64,000 nucleotides of DNA from Listeria monocytogenes (GCF_013282665.1 NZ_CP054041.1:1188501-1252500); one strand, 5' to 3'. Counted from the stretch's first letter, positions 9,489 to 19,916 are shown. The notes: generated by a model from the letters alone, not told the origin. Program-made: numbers and translations.

Positions 9489-10229
9489 ATGGCAGAACCA
9501 AAATACGCTATTATAATTAATGATATCAAGCGATTAATTAGTGACGGAACTTTTAAGCCCGGGGAAAAAATTTATTCAGAAGATGAACTGAAAAAGAAAT
9601 ACAATGTTAGTAATACGACAGTTGTTCGCGCTTTACATGAATTAGTAAGAGCTGGGATTTTAGCACGTTATCAAGGAAAAGGCACATACGTTAGTAAATC
9701 CATTATTAACGAAGAAGTTATTTTTAATGAATATACAACAGTGCCGAACGGAAAATTCAATCGCAAAACAAAAATTGCTAACGAACATACAAGAGTCGTT
9801 GCAATTAATGAAATTCAGGATGCGCGAATTGCTAAAAATTTACAAATCCCACCTGAAAACATGATTGTTCATTTCCAACGAATCCGTCTCATTGATGATG
9901 TTCCTTGGACCGTTCAAAATAACTATATGGCAAAATCCAATTTGATCAACGTAGACTTAACGAATCTTGAGAGGTTTAATTCTTTATCTGAGGTTATTAA
10001 AGAGCTTTATGGCATTAATATTTTGCACGAAGCGATGAAAGAGCGGATTCAAGTCGAATTTCCAGTAAAAGATAAAAATAATTTTAAATTACTCGAAATT
10101 GATACCGAATTACCACTTTATCACATTGAAAGAATAACTTATGTGCCAGAGGGGAAACCCTATGAATATATTGAAAGCTATTTACGGCATAATTTTTACT
10201 CTATTGAAATTGAAAAGAAAAAACAATAG
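9489..10229 (+). CDS. GntR/HutC-family transcriptional regulator of the PTS operon
   Basis: 246 residues: N-terminal winged helix-turn-helix (about 8-70, GEKIYSEDELKKKYNVSNTTVVRALHEL split across the recognition helix, ending GKGTYV) and C-terminal UTRA effector domain (about 92-240). HutC-type regulators sense phosphorylated sugars and repress nearby operons. It is the first gene of the operon it probably controls, with two identical operator-like repeats upstream. SD TAGGGGG precedes the ATG. The EIIA gene follows after 15 bases. Confidence 0.85.
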   Translation: MAEPKYAIIINDIKRLISDGTFKPGEKIYSEDELKKKYNVSNTTVVRALHELVRAGILARYQGKGTYVSKSIINEEVIFNEYTTVPNGKFNRKTKIANEHTRVVAINEIQDARIAKNLQIPPENMIVHFQRIRLIDDVPWTVQNNYMAKSNLINVDLTNLERFNSLSEVIKELYGINILHEAMKERIQVEFPVKDKNNFKLLEIDTELPLYHIERITYVPEGKPYEYIESYLRHNFYSIEIEKKKQ

Positions 10230-10244
10230 AAGGGAGTTAATTAC

Positions 10245-10646
10245 TTGGATTATATTATCGCAGCACATGGCCGGTACGCGCAGGAAGTGAAAAATAGCTG
10301 CCAGATGATTACTGGCCAAACAACCAATATCAGAGCAATTACTTTTACGGAAGAAATGGGGGTGACAGATGTATTAGACGCCTACACGGACGTTTACTTA
10401 CCAGGAAATGAAACCGCTATCATTGTTGATATTGTTGGTGGTACACCGTGTAATGCGGCTCAAATTTTTAGTGCGAAACATCCAGAAGTCAAAGTTTTAT
10501 CAGGTTTGTCGCTCGGATTAATCATTCCACTTAGCCTTGGAGAAAGTTTGGAGGAAGCAATGCTTGGGGCAAAAGAAAATATTCAATTTGTGGGATTAAA
10601 AGCGAGTCATATGATTGTAAGTGATGAAGGGGAGGAAGAGGACTGA
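10245..10646 (+). CDS. PTS mannose/fructose-type EIIA component
   Basis: 133-residue cytosolic EIIA of the mannose family. His9 in AAHGRYAQ is the phospho-acceptor; the VDIVGGTPCNAA strand-loop is typical. It takes phosphate from HPr and passes it to EIIB. TTG start with SD AGAAGGGAG. The stop codon overlaps the EIIB start. The sugar carried cannot be read from sequence; from memory this is the lmo0021-0024 system. Confidence 0.9.
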   Translation: MDYIIAAHGRYAQEVKNSCQMITGQTTNIRAITFTEEMGVTDVLDAYTDVYLPGNETAIIVDIVGGTPCNAAQIFSAKHPEVKVLSGLSLGLIIPLSLGESLEEAMLGAKENIQFVGLKASHMIVSDEGEEED

Positions 10647-11134
10647 TGGGAAGTAACGGAATTAAACACGTACGCGTAGATGAGAGATTAATTCACGGAC
10701 AAGTAGCAACAATGTGGACCAATACAATAAAAGCAACGCGAATTATGATTGTTGACGATGCTGTTGTAAAAAATGAAATGGAAAAAGTTGCCTTAAAAAC
10801 CGCAGCACCGGCTGGTGTCAAACTAAGTATTCTGACAGTAAAAGGCGCAGCAAATAATATCAATAATGATAAATACGCAGGTCAGCAAGTTTTCTTAATC
10901 GTAAAATCACCTCATGCTCTTCGCGGTTTAGTGGATGCAGGCGTAGAACTTCCCCAAATCAATGTTGGAAATATGTCGACTAAAGCGGGGAGCCGCCAAA
11001 TCAAAAAATCAGTTAGCGTGACAGATGAAAATTTGGAAGATTTTGATTATTTATTGCAAAAAGGCATTAAAATCACTGCTCAAATGGTTCCGAGTGAAGA
11101 TGCGGTTGAATTTGCAAGTTTATTAAAAAAATAA
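10646..11134 (+). CDS. PTS mannose/fructose-type EIIB component
   Basis: 162 residues, mannose-family EIIB. The phospho-His is in DERLIHGQVATMW (about His17). It accepts phosphate from EIIA and phosphorylates the incoming sugar together with EIIC/EIID. Starts within the EIIA stop codon, preceded by GGGGAGGAAGAGG, so translation is coupled. Confidence 0.9.
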   Translation: MGSNGIKHVRVDERLIHGQVATMWTNTIKATRIMIVDDAVVKNEMEKVALKTAAPAGVKLSILTVKGAANNINNDKYAGQQVFLIVKSPHALRGLVDAGVELPQINVGNMSTKAGSRQIKKSVSVTDENLEDFDYLLQKGIKITAQMVPSEDAVEFASLLKK

Positions 11135-11156
11135 GTAATAAGAAGGGAGAACGACA

Positions 11157-11960
11157 ATGGATTTAGCAGTTTGGCAGATTATATTGTTAGTTATACTTGC
11201 AGCTTGTACCATTCTTGATGCTTTAACTTTAGTAATAGGACTTAATTTCCCTGTCATAACAGGAACGCTCGCTGGAATCATTATGGGTGACATGGTGCTC
11301 GGACTTGCGATTGGTGCAACATTACAGCTGATGGTTTTAGGTGTCGGCACATACGGCGGGGCATCGATTCCTGACTTTACAACGGGAGCAATCGTCGGAA
11401 CAGTTTTTGCCGTTTTGTCAGGTCAGGATGCGGAATTTGCGATTGGACTTGCAATTCCAGTGGGACTTTTAATGGTTCAATTAGATATTTTAGCAAGATT
11501 TACGAATACATTTTTCTTACACCGGATTGATTCTAACATCGCTTCGGGCAACCTTTCGGCGGTTAAAAGGAACATTTGGTACGGAGCTTTACCATGGGCT
11601 TTATCACGCGCAGTTCCCGTATTTATCATGTTGACTTTTGGACAAAGCGTGGTTGATTTTATTCTTAACGAAATTCCAGAATGGCTAATGGGCGGTCTTC
11701 GTGTAGCGGGTGGAATTCTTCCGGTAGTTGGTATCGCGATTCTCCTTCGTTACTTACCAACAAACAAATTTGTCGCTTATTTAATTATCGGATTTGTAGC
11801 AGCAGCTTATCTAAAAGTACCAATGCTAGGCGTAGCGCTAATTGGTGTAGCATTAGCAATCATCTACTTCAAACAAAATTTCAAAAATCCAGTAGCTGCA
11901 GGAGCAAATGGTGTAGCGCTAGTTGGGGAGGAGAATGAAGATGGCGAATACGAAGACTGA
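11157..11960 (+). CDS. PTS mannose/fructose-type EIIC component
   Basis: 267-residue membrane channel subunit with about seven hydrophobic segments and the family stretch VITGTLAGIIMGDMVLGLAIG split near residues 30-52. It forms the sugar path with EIID. SD AGAAGGGAG. Its last 20 bases overlap the EIID gene. Confidence 0.9.
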   Translation: MDLAVWQIILLVILAACTILDALTLVIGLNFPVITGTLAGIIMGDMVLGLAIGATLQLMVLGVGTYGGASIPDFTTGAIVGTVFAVLSGQDAEFAIGLAIPVGLLMVQLDILARFTNTFFLHRIDSNIASGNLSAVKRNIWYGALPWALSRAVPVFIMLTFGQSVVDFILNEIPEWLMGGLRVAGGILPVVGIAILLRYLPTNKFVAYLIIGFVAAAYLKVPMLGVALIGVALAIIYFKQNFKNPVAAGANGVALVGEENEDGEYED

Positions 11961-12762
11961 GCAGGATTTTGAAAAAGTCCTCAAGAGACGCGATTTAATA
12001 GCAGCAAACTTTCGTTGGTTGTTTGCCAGCCAAATCTGTTGGAACTATGAGCGAATGATGTCGACTGGTTATCTTTATAGTATTTTGCCAACGCTTCGGA
12101 AACTGTATAAAACAGACGATGATTTAAAAGATATGATGAATATGCACAACCAATTTTTCAATACGAATCCGATGGTTGGTGGTTTGATTTTAGGAATGGA
12201 TATGGCGATTGAAGAACGAGAAAAGAAAGCATCCAAAGAGGTCGTAACCGGTTTGAAGACTGGATTAATGGGACCGTTTGCGGGTGTTGGTGATACCATT
12301 TTCGGAGTTATTTTGCCGACGATTTTCGGATCAATTGCAGCGTATATGGGACTTCAAGGTAATGTGACAGGTGTAGTTATCTGGGTATTAGTTAATATTT
12401 TAGTGGTTGGAGCTAGATTCACTTTACTTCCACTTGGATACAAGCAAGGTGCGAAGCTAGTCACGGAATTTGCAGACAGACTTAACGCGTTAACCGATGC
12501 AGCGATTCTTCTCGGGGTCACGGTCGTTGGGGCTTTAATACCAACTGTCATCAAAGCAACCGTGCCATTTGTTTATAAATCAGGAAAAGTAGAACTCAAA
12601 ATGCAAGACATGCTGGATCAAATCATGCCGTCACTCGTTCCTGTCTTACTCGTGGCACTAATCTATGCACTCTTAGGCCACAAAAAAATGACATCTACGA
12701 AAGCAATTTTATTAGTAATGGTAATTGCGATTATTTTATTCAACCTAAAAATTCTAGGTTAA
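11941..12762 (+). CDS. PTS mannose/fructose-type EIID component
   Basis: 273 residues; N-terminal half soluble with the EIID signature NFQF-like ASQICWNYERMMSTGYLYSILP, then GLMGPFAGVGDTIFG and C-terminal membrane helices. I start at ATG 11941 because the SD GGGGAGGA ends 8 bases upstream; the earlier in-frame TTG at 11923 precedes the SD itself. A perfect palindrome TTAACGCGTTAA lies inside the gene at 12482-12493 and resembles the operon's upstream operators. Confidence 0.9.
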   Translation: MANTKTEQDFEKVLKRRDLIAANFRWLFASQICWNYERMMSTGYLYSILPTLRKLYKTDDDLKDMMNMHNQFFNTNPMVGGLILGMDMAIEEREKKASKEVVTGLKTGLMGPFAGVGDTIFGVILPTIFGSIAAYMGLQGNVTGVVIWVLVNILVVGARFTLLPLGYKQGAKLVTEFADRLNALTDAAILLGVTVVGALIPTVIKATVPFVYKSGKVELKMQDMLDQIMPSLVPVLLVALIYALLGHKKMTSTKAILLVMVIAIILFNLKILG

Positions 12763-12789
12763 AATATAAAAATTGGAGGAATAGACAAA

Positions 12790-13494
12790 ATGGGCTTAAC
12801 ATTTTTTGACAAAGCGCGTGAATTAACGGACGAACTGGAAAAGACACAGGCGGAAAACATTCATCAAGCAGCAAAACTAGTAGCAGATAGCATTATGAAT
12901 GACGGGATTATTCAAGCATTTGGTAGTGGGCATTCATATGCCGCAGCCATTGAAGTATGTGGAAGAGCAGGAGGACTTATTCCATCAAAAGTAATTATGG
13001 ATCCAGCTGGAGGCTACTATGAATCCATTGAGGGTGTAGGTTCTTTATTAACTCATAGATTGCAAGCAAAACCAAATGATATCTTCTTCCTTATATCTAA
13101 TTCGGGCCGTAATCCGATGGGAATCGAACTTGCAGAATGGATCAAATCACAGGGCTGTAAATTGATTGTTGTAACGGCACTTGATGCCTCGCAAACGGCA
13201 GCTTCCAGACACTCTTCTGGCAAATTGTTGTACGAGTTTGCGGATGTTATTTTAGATAATCGCTCGGTTCAAGGGGATGCGGCACTTGAATTAGATGGTT
13301 TGGAAGGAAAAGTATGCGGAACCTCTTCATTCTCAGCCGTTCTGCTTCTCCAACAAACAATTTATGAAGCGGTAGAACTCATGCTTGAAAAAGGCTACAC
13401 ACCACCAGTTTATCGCAGTGCAAATATTGATGGTGGCTACGAATACAATTTTGCTATTGAAGATAAGTTCGCTGATCGGATTTTCCACTTATAA
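12790..13494 (+). CDS. SIS-domain phosphosugar isomerase-like protein
   Basis: 234 residues, one SIS domain: [18 protein letters not shown] (about 40-58) and [15 protein letters not shown] (about 97-111) are phosphosugar-binding loops. Often annotated phosphoheptose isomerase (GmhA-like/UPF0309), but the context, last in a mannose-type PTS operon, suggests it processes the phosphorylated sugar imported by the operon. SD TTGGAGG. A terminator follows. Confidence 0.8.
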   Translation: MGLTFFDKARELTDELEKTQAENIHQAAKLVADSIMNDGIIQAFGSGHSYAAAIEVCGRAGGLIPSKVIMDPAGGYYESIEGVGSLLTHRLQAKPNDIFFLISNSGRNPMGIELAEWIKSQGCKLIVVTALDASQTAASRHSSGKLLYEFADVILDNRSVQGDAALELDGLEGKVCGTSSFSAVLLLQQTIYEAVELMLEKGYTPPVYRSANIDGGYEYNFAIEDKFADRIFHL

Positions 13495-13501
13495 TAAAAA
13501 T

Positions 13502-13538
13502 GGGGCGCGAAAATGAACATTATTTTCGCGCTTTTTGG
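13502..13538 (+). terminator. Terminator after the PTS/SIS operon
   Basis: GCGCGAAAAT pairs with ATTTTCGCGC, followed by five T. The SD of cutC comes directly afterwards, so cutC is probably read through at low level or has a separate promoter I cannot see. Confidence 0.75.
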
Positions 13539-13545
13539 AGGTTAG

Positions 13546-14190
13546 ATGATGCTTTTAAAAGAAGCCTGTATTGAAAATATTACTAATCTGGTAAATGTTA
13601 TTGAAGCTGGAGCTAATCGAGTGGAACTTTGTGATAATCTAGCGGAGGGCGGAACATCGGTTAGCTACGGGGTTGCGAAATATGTGGTGAAAATTTGCCA
13701 CGAACAAAATGTAAGTGTAATGGCAATGGTCCGTCCCCGAAAAGGCAATTTTGTTTATACAAAAGAAGAAATTTCAGTTATGATTGATGATATTTTGATG
13801 TACAAGAAAATGGCAGTTGATGGCGTGGTTTTTGGCTGTATTACGGATGCAGGATTGCTAGATAAACCAGCCACAAATGAATTATTGAAAGCCGCAGAAA
13901 ATCTGGAAGTAACTTTTCACATGGCGTTTGATGAGTTAGTAGAAACAGAAAAATTACCTGCAATAGACTGGTTAGCTGAGCAAGGCGTTACGCGAATTCT
14001 TACGCACGGTGGTGACGGCGCTAAACTTCCCGAAGAAACTTTTGTTCAGTGGCAAAAATATATTGATTACGCAGCGGGACGAATCATTATTTTACCAGGT
14101 GGAGGAATTAAATCGCACAATATGGAATGGATTAAAAAAGAAACAGGAGCGGTTGAAATACATGGCACTGACTTGTTTGGGGAGCGCTAA
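13546..14190 (+). CDS. cutC: CutC-family protein
   Basis: 214 residues, TIM-barrel CutC family: LKEACIENITN, GANRVELCDNLAEGGTSVSYG, MVRPRKGNFVYT, FHMAFDE, RILTHGGD and ILPGGGIKSHN are the family's conserved blocks. CutC was named for copper homeostasis, but its enzymatic role is unresolved. Slightly shorter than the usual 240 or so residues at the C-terminus. Two adjacent ATGs (13546 and 13549) are possible, with GGAGGTT as SD. Confidence 0.85.
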   Translation: MMLLKEACIENITNLVNVIEAGANRVELCDNLAEGGTSVSYGVAKYVVKICHEQNVSVMAMVRPRKGNFVYTKEEISVMIDDILMYKKMAVDGVVFGCITDAGLLDKPATNELLKAAENLEVTFHMAFDELVETEKLPAIDWLAEQGVTRILTHGGDGAKLPEETFVQWQKYIDYAAGRIIILPGGGIKSHNMEWIKKETGAVEIHGTDLFGER

Positions 14191-14206
14191 AACTCCCCAA
14201 ATAAAA
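14176..14206 (+). terminator. Hairpin overlapping the cutC stop
   Basis: TTTGGGGAG pairs with CTCCCCAAA around the stop codon. The tail is A-rich rather than a clean T run, so terminator strength is uncertain. Confidence 0.45.
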
Positions 14207-14223
14207 AAATTTTAAAAAAAGGC

Positions 14224-14252
14224 TTGCAACCGTTTTCTTTATATGATATATT
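14224..14252 (+). promoter_or_regulatory. Promoter of the beta-glucoside PTS gene with cre-like site
   Basis: TTGCAA (14224-14229), 17-base spacer, TATATT (14247-14252). TGCAACCGTTTTCT (14225-14238) matches cre at 12 of 14 positions and overlaps the -35 box. Confidence 0.55.
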
Positions 14253-14266
14253 TATCTCATCACAAA

Positions 14267-14290
14267 GGATTGTTACCAATTCATTGGGCA

Positions 14291-14295
<5 letters not shown>
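14267..14295 (+). promoter_or_regulatory. RAT antiterminator element (BglG/LicT type)
   Basis: Begins GGATTGTTACC and ends GGGCAAAACC, the hallmark halves of the ribonucleic antiterminator bound by BglG/LicT proteins. It overlaps the left arm of the following terminator at AACC, so binding of the antiterminator protein would prevent termination. No BglG/LicT gene lies in this window, so the regulator acts from elsewhere. Confidence 0.85.
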
Positions 14296-16296
<2,001 letters not shown>

Positions 16297-16307
16297 GACA
16301 TTTAAAT

Positions 16308-16346
16308 AAACAGCTTGGGCAGTAATTTGCTCAAGCTGTTTTTATG
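16308..16346 (+). terminator. Terminator of the beta-glucoside PTS gene
   Basis: AAACAGCTTGGGCAG pairs with TTGCTCAAGCTGTTT, then TTT. It sits upstream of the next gene's true start, which is a reason to reject a start at 16315. Confidence 0.8.
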
Positions 16347-16380
16347 TTATACTGAGAAAAAAACGGACGGTGAAGCACCT

Positions 16381-17256
16381 ATGCTAGTAAAAGGCGATAC
16401 AGTGGGTATTATTTGTTGTTCTGATGGTCGAAAAAAAGAAGATGAGAACAGAATTGCGCAGCTTGAGCAAGTGCTAAAAACAGAATTTAGCTTACAAGTA
16501 ATTTTTGCTGAAACTATTTTTCAAAAAGCTGAATCGCCATTTAGCGGTACTCCGCAAGATCGTGCGATAGAACTGATGAAATTATACCAGCGTTCAGATG
16601 TGCAAATAATCTTTGATATTTCTGGTGGAGATGCAGCCAATCAAGTATTGCCTTATCTTGATTTTGATATTATCCGAAATGCGCAAAAGCCGTTTGTTGG
16701 CTATAGTGATCTAACGGTAATTTTGAATGCTATTTATACGAAAACAGAACAACTGGGTTATAATTATCAATTGCTTAATTTAGTCGGCAAAGATAGTGAG
16801 TTGCAGCAGAGTTATTTTAGAAATACCTTTTTTGAAAATCGTTTATTAATTAGCGGAGAGCAGCTTAATGAGTTTGCGTGGCGTGATGGCGATGTTATTG
16901 GAGGAAACATTCGCTGCTTTTTAAAGTTAGCAGGAACAGATTTTATGCCTGATTTCACCAATAAAATAATTTTGTTAGAAAGTCTCGGTGGGAAAGAGGC
17001 GAAGATTGCATCATATGTGGCTCAATTAGAGCAATTAGGAGCGTTTTCTAAATGTTTAGGCATTATTGTGGGGCAACATTCAGAAGCAGAGGAAAACGGT
17101 GAATATGAAAGAATTGGTTGCTTATATCAACAAATTGGTTGGAAGTATAAGTTGCCGATTTTCCGAACAAGCGAAATAGGGCATAGTGTAGATGCAAAAC
17201 CATGCTTAATTGGTGCAAAAGTTAATGTTTCACGTGAAACATTAACAAATTTTTAA
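16381..17256 (+). CDS. LD-carboxypeptidase family protein (peptidase S66)
   Basis: 291 residues from ATG 16381. The S66 (LdcA/MccF) family cleaves L,D-peptide bonds in murein tetrapeptides or related amide bonds. Visible blocks: KGDTVGIICCSD (start), FDISGGDAANQVLPYLDFD, PFVGYSDLTVILNAIY with the nucleophile Ser, VIGGNIRCFLKLAGTDF, ILLESLGGKEAK with Glu, and TSEIGHSVDAKPCLIGAKV with His. No signal peptide, so cytosolic. An earlier in-frame start at 16315 would begin inside the preceding terminator hairpin. The last coding bases contain a perfect parS site. Confidence 0.85.
   Translation: MLVKGDTVGIICCSDGRKKEDENRIAQLEQVLKTEFSLQVIFAETIFQKAESPFSGTPQDRAIELMKLYQRSDVQIIFDISGGDAANQVLPYLDFDIIRNAQKPFVGYSDLTVILNAIYTKTEQLGYNYQLLNLVGKDSELQQSYFRNTFFENRLLISGEQLNEFAWRDGDVIGGNIRCFLKLAGTDFMPDFTNKIILLESLGGKEAKIASYVAQLEQLGAFSKCLGIIVGQHSEAEENGEYERIGCLYQQIGWKYKLPIFRTSEIGHSVDAKPCLIGAKVNVSRETLTNF
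17226..17241. other. parS centromere site (ParB/Spo0J binding)
   Basis: TGTTTCACGTGAAACA is a perfect match to the bacterial parS consensus TGTTNCACGTGAAACA. The palindrome extends five bases further on each side (17221-17246). It sits at the 3' end of the LD-carboxypeptidase gene. ParB/Spo0J sites cluster near the replication origin, which agrees with the origin-proximal gene order. Confidence 0.93.
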
Positions 17257-17264
17257 TAATTTTA

Positions 17265-17410
17265 TTGCGAAATGTTCATAATTAACCTTTAATATAGAAC
17301 TTGTAAGCAAGGAATACAATTAGTTTTACTCCCTTTTTGCTAATTGTAAACTTCCTTAAAATCCTAAACTCCCTTTTTTGGACCGACTTGATTGTCGGTC
17401 TTTTTTTAAT
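17265..17410 (+). ncRNA. Candidate small RNA between the S66 gene and the small membrane protein
   Basis: A possible promoter (TTGCGA 17265-17270, TAATAT 17290-17295; the 19-base spacer is long) is followed by a hairpin ACAATTAG...CTAATTGT (17316-17347) with CTCCCTTTTT in its loop, then a second CTCCCTTTTTT stretch and a strong terminator. The pyrimidine-rich CUCCCUUUUU repeats are complementary to SD sequences. No open frame with an SD fits. Could instead be a plain 3' UTR or leader. Confidence 0.35.
17381..17410 (+). terminator. Strong intrinsic terminator
   Basis: GACCGAC pairs with GTCGGTC around TTGATT, followed by seven T. It ends the upstream S66 transcript and/or the candidate small RNA. 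Confidence 0.9.
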
Positions 17411-17489
17411 CTTCCAAGCTGATAACTATTCAATTTTTTGTTAAAATGATAACATAAAAGAAAATGCGTATAAAAAAGGAGTTTTTATC

Positions 17490-17828
17490 ATGAAAGTTGA
17501 AGGATTACTTGGCTTTTTAGGGGCGGCACTGGGTATTGGATTTAGTTTGATGGTTCTAGTTATTCCTGATATTTCACAAGCATTAGAAGAGGAATCATTT
17601 TTCTTCTATATGTTAACGATTGGTTCACTTGTGCTTTCTGGAGTGGGACTTGCAGGATCGTTTGTTGTTTCGCATAAGCCTCGTCTTGGTGGAGCAATGA
17701 TGGTTGCGGCTGCAATCGGCTGTACAATGTCAATTTCGATTATGTTCTTATTGCCAATCGTATTACTTGCTGTTGGCGGATTAATTGCACTAATTAACTA
17801 TGAAGAAGCTGCTTCCGTAGAAGAATAA
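17490..17828 (+). CDS. Small integral membrane protein (DUF4064-like)
   Basis: 112 residues with about three to four membrane helices (6-28, 45-66, 71-86, 88-107) and an acidic C-terminus EEAASVEE. SD AAAAGGAG. The pattern of a Gly-rich first helix followed by Ser/Gly helices resembles DUF4064 proteins. Function unknown. Monocistronic between two terminators. Confidence 0.7.
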   Translation: MKVEGLLGFLGAALGIGFSLMVLVIPDISQALEEESFFFYMLTIGSLVLSGVGLAGSFVVSHKPRLGGAMMVAAAIGCTMSISIMFLLPIVLLAVGGLIALINYEEAASVEE

Positions 17829-17836
17829 ATGAAAAA

Positions 17837-17863
17837 AAGCTGTCCAGGTGGGCAGCTTTTTTA
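17837..17863. terminator. Bidirectional terminator
   Basis: AAAAGCTGTCC pairs with GGGCAGCTTTT around AGGT; flanked by A and T runs, so usable by both converging genes. Confidence 0.88.
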
Positions 17864-18673
17864 TTAACGGTTAAGATATTTTTTCAAAAAGTAGTAGATT
17901 CCATCGGCGTCATTTGCAGTAGTAACAAAATCAGCACTTTTTTTCACTAATTCACTCGCATTTTCCATTGCAACCCCTGCGCCAGCTACTTCAAGCATCC
18001 CAATATCATTTTCACCATCACCAAAAGTAATTACATTTTCAGGCTTGATATTTAAATGTGTAGCGAGATTTTTCACAGCGTATTTTTTATCCATATCTTT
18101 TGGTAAGATTTCGATATTATTGGCGTGGGAAGAAAGGATAGAAACATCGGATAGTTTTTCTAGCTCGCTTCGAAGGACTGCGAGTTTGTCGAAATCTTCT
18201 TCCTCGATTACGATACCATTAATGAACTGATCCGCATGCTCAAGGAAAGTTTCTTTTGTTTTAATCGCAACGAGTTTTGTAGCATTTACGCGGCCTTTAT
18301 CTTCTTCATCCGTAAAATAATATGGTGGATTTTTAGTGTAGTAAACGGTGTCTGTTGAAAAGAAAAACACTGGTAAATCATGATTTTGGCACAATAAAAA
18401 TGTCTCTAGCAACGCAGATTGTTTCATTTTTTCTTGTTGAATAATCTCGCCGGATACTGCAACCACGCCGCCGTTGGAAGCAATGACATCTGCTTTTGGG
18501 TGAACGAGGTTGGCGAAATCTGTTGCGGAATTATACATTCGCCCAGTAGAAACGGCAAAATGATGACCTTCTTCTATTAATTGTTGCAATAAATTTAGTG
18601 TTTTTGGTGAGATAGTTTGGTTTTTAAGTAGTAATGTTCCGTCTAAATCAGAACAAATTAAGTATTTTTCCAA
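17864..18673 (-). CDS. HAD-superfamily (Cof-type) sugar phosphatase
   Basis: 269 residues. Motif I DLDGTLL (Asp10/Asp12), motif II STGR (about 41-44), motif III Lys in DKKYAVKNL and motif IV GDGENDIGML place it in the Cof/IIB class of HAD phosphatases, which dephosphorylate sugar phosphates and similar small metabolites. It lies downstream of, and in line with, the LacI regulator (16-base gap), so the pair is probably co-transcribed and belongs to the sugar cluster. Confidence 0.85.
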   Translation of the reverse strand: MEKYLICSDLDGTLLLKNQTISPKTLNLLQQLIEEGHHFAVSTGRMYNSATDFANLVHPKADVIASNGGVVAVSGEIIQQEKMKQSALLETFLLCQNHDLPVFFFSTDTVYYTKNPPYYFTDEEDKGRVNATKLVAIKTKETFLEHADQFINGIVIEEEDFDKLAVLRSELEKLSDVSILSSHANNIEILPKDMDKKYAVKNLATHLNIKPENVITFGDGENDIGMLEVAGAGVAMENASELVKKSADFVTTANDADGIYYFLKKYLNR

Positions 18674-18689
18674 GTAGACCTTCCTTTCG

Positions 18690-19745
18690 TTATAGCTTAG
18701 AGCCGCATGATTCGCGGATAATTAATTCTGGATTATGGTTGATTATCATTGGCTCAACTTGACCATTAATGGCGCTAATCAGTTGTAAAATCGCCATTTT
18801 ACCAAGATATTCATTGTGTTGATCCATGGAAGTTAAGCGCGGAGTTTGGTAATCGCCATTCATAAATTGATCGCAGCTAACAATAGCAATGTCTTCTGGG
18901 CAAGAAAGTTTGGCATCGTTAATCGCTCGAATTGCCCCGATAGCCACATTGTCGTTGATAGCCACCAGTGCACTCGGCAAAGTAGCGCTATTTTCTAAAA
19001 GTTGAGTCATGGCCGCGTAGCCATCAGCCGTATAATAATCAGACAGAACCACCCAGTCGTCGTTTATCGGATGTTGATAGCTCGCCATTGCTTCTTTAAA
19101 AGATTCTAGACGGTAAGTGGTGATTTTGACGCCAGCTTCCCCGCCAATAAAACCAATATTTTTATGACCAAGTGCGGTTAGATGGCTAACTAAGGTTGTT
19201 ACGCCTTTTTTTAAATTACGTTCAATAAATAAACAGTTCAGTTCAGGGATTTTCGACCCAATCACAACTACTGGAATTGCTTTATTTAGTTGATTTAGAG
19301 CAGTAATGTACTCTTTTGAAACGATTTCTTTATCAATTTCGCCACCTAAAATAAGTAAACCATCCACTTGCTTTTCTAAAATGATTTTCAAGTAATCTTC
19401 TTCGGTTAGAGGGTGTTGATTGTTCTTATTATTTGGCTCGGCAAGCATGGTATTAAACAAAATCGTTGAAAACATATAATCTAGCGCGAATTTTTGAATT
19501 TGCGTTATAAGTGAAATAAAATAAGGATTGGAAATATCAGGTAAAATGACACCAATATTCTTCGTTTGCTTATTAACCATTCCACGAGCAAAAACGCTAG
19601 GTGTGTAATTATGTTCGTCGATGACTGCTTGGATTTTTTTGCGTTTCGCAGCTGAAACCGAGGGGCTATTATTAAGAACCCTAGAAACAGTGGAAACGGA
19701 AACACCACTAAGTTTAGCTATTTCTTGTATAGTTATTTTTTTCAT
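18690..19745 (-). CDS. LacI-family transcriptional regulator
   Basis: 351 residues: N-terminal helix-turn-helix TIQEIAKLSGVSVSTVSRVLNNSP (split at the recognition helix, residues about 4-27) with hinge helix, then a periplasmic-binding-protein-like effector domain with NIGVILPDISNPYF and ALVAINDNVAIGA. Divergent from the ROK-kinase operon. The palindrome GGTAACGTTACC present in the shared upstream region is a typical LacI-family operator, so it probably represses both directions until a sugar or sugar phosphate binds. Confidence 0.88.
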   Translation of the reverse strand: MKKITIQEIAKLSGVSVSTVSRVLNNSPSVSAAKRKKIQAVIDEHNYTPSVFARGMVNKQTKNIGVILPDISNPYFISLITQIQKFALDYMFSTILFNTMLAEPNNKNNQHPLTEEDYLKIILEKQVDGLLILGGEIDKEIVSKEYITALNQLNKAIPVVVIGSKIPELNCLFIERNLKKGVTTLVSHLTALGHKNIGFIGGEAGVKITTYRLESFKEAMASYQHPINDDWVVLSDYYTADGYAAMTQLLENSATLPSALVAINDNVAIGAIRAINDAKLSCPEDIAIVSCDQFMNGDYQTPRLTSMDQHNEYLGKMAILQLISAINGQVEPMIINHNPELIIRESCGSKL

Positions 19746-19821
19746 TAGGAATGTTCACCTCATAAGCATTTTTAACTATTTTAATTTTAGCGTATTTAAG
19801 GGCAAATAACAAGCATAATTT

Positions 19822-19833
19822 GGTAACGTTATC
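19822..19833. promoter_or_regulatory. LacI-type operator O1
   Basis: GGTAACGTTATC, one base off the perfect palindrome GGTAACGTTACC. It lies between the divergent lacI gene and the operon promoter, 95 bases from O2 centre to centre. Confidence 0.65.
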
Positions 19834-19852
19834 AAAAATATGCAAAAAAGGG

Positions 19853-19900
19853 TTGACATATTAAAAATATCCGGTTATTCTATGTTAGAAAGCGCTATCA
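19853..19900 (+). promoter_or_regulatory. Promoter of the ROK/GH9/EIIC operon with cre site
   Basis: TTGACA (19853-19858), 17-base spacer, TATTCT (19876-19881). AGAAAGCGCTATCA (19887-19900) fits the cre consensus at 13 of 14 positions and lies over the expected start site, so CcpA repression is likely. Confidence 0.7.
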
Positions 19901-19916
19901 ACAAATGGTTTTATTT

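Noticed and set aside
16315..16380. Upstream start for the LD-carboxypeptidase gene
   Set aside because: It begins within the preceding terminator hairpin; ATG 16381 gives the normal family N-terminus.
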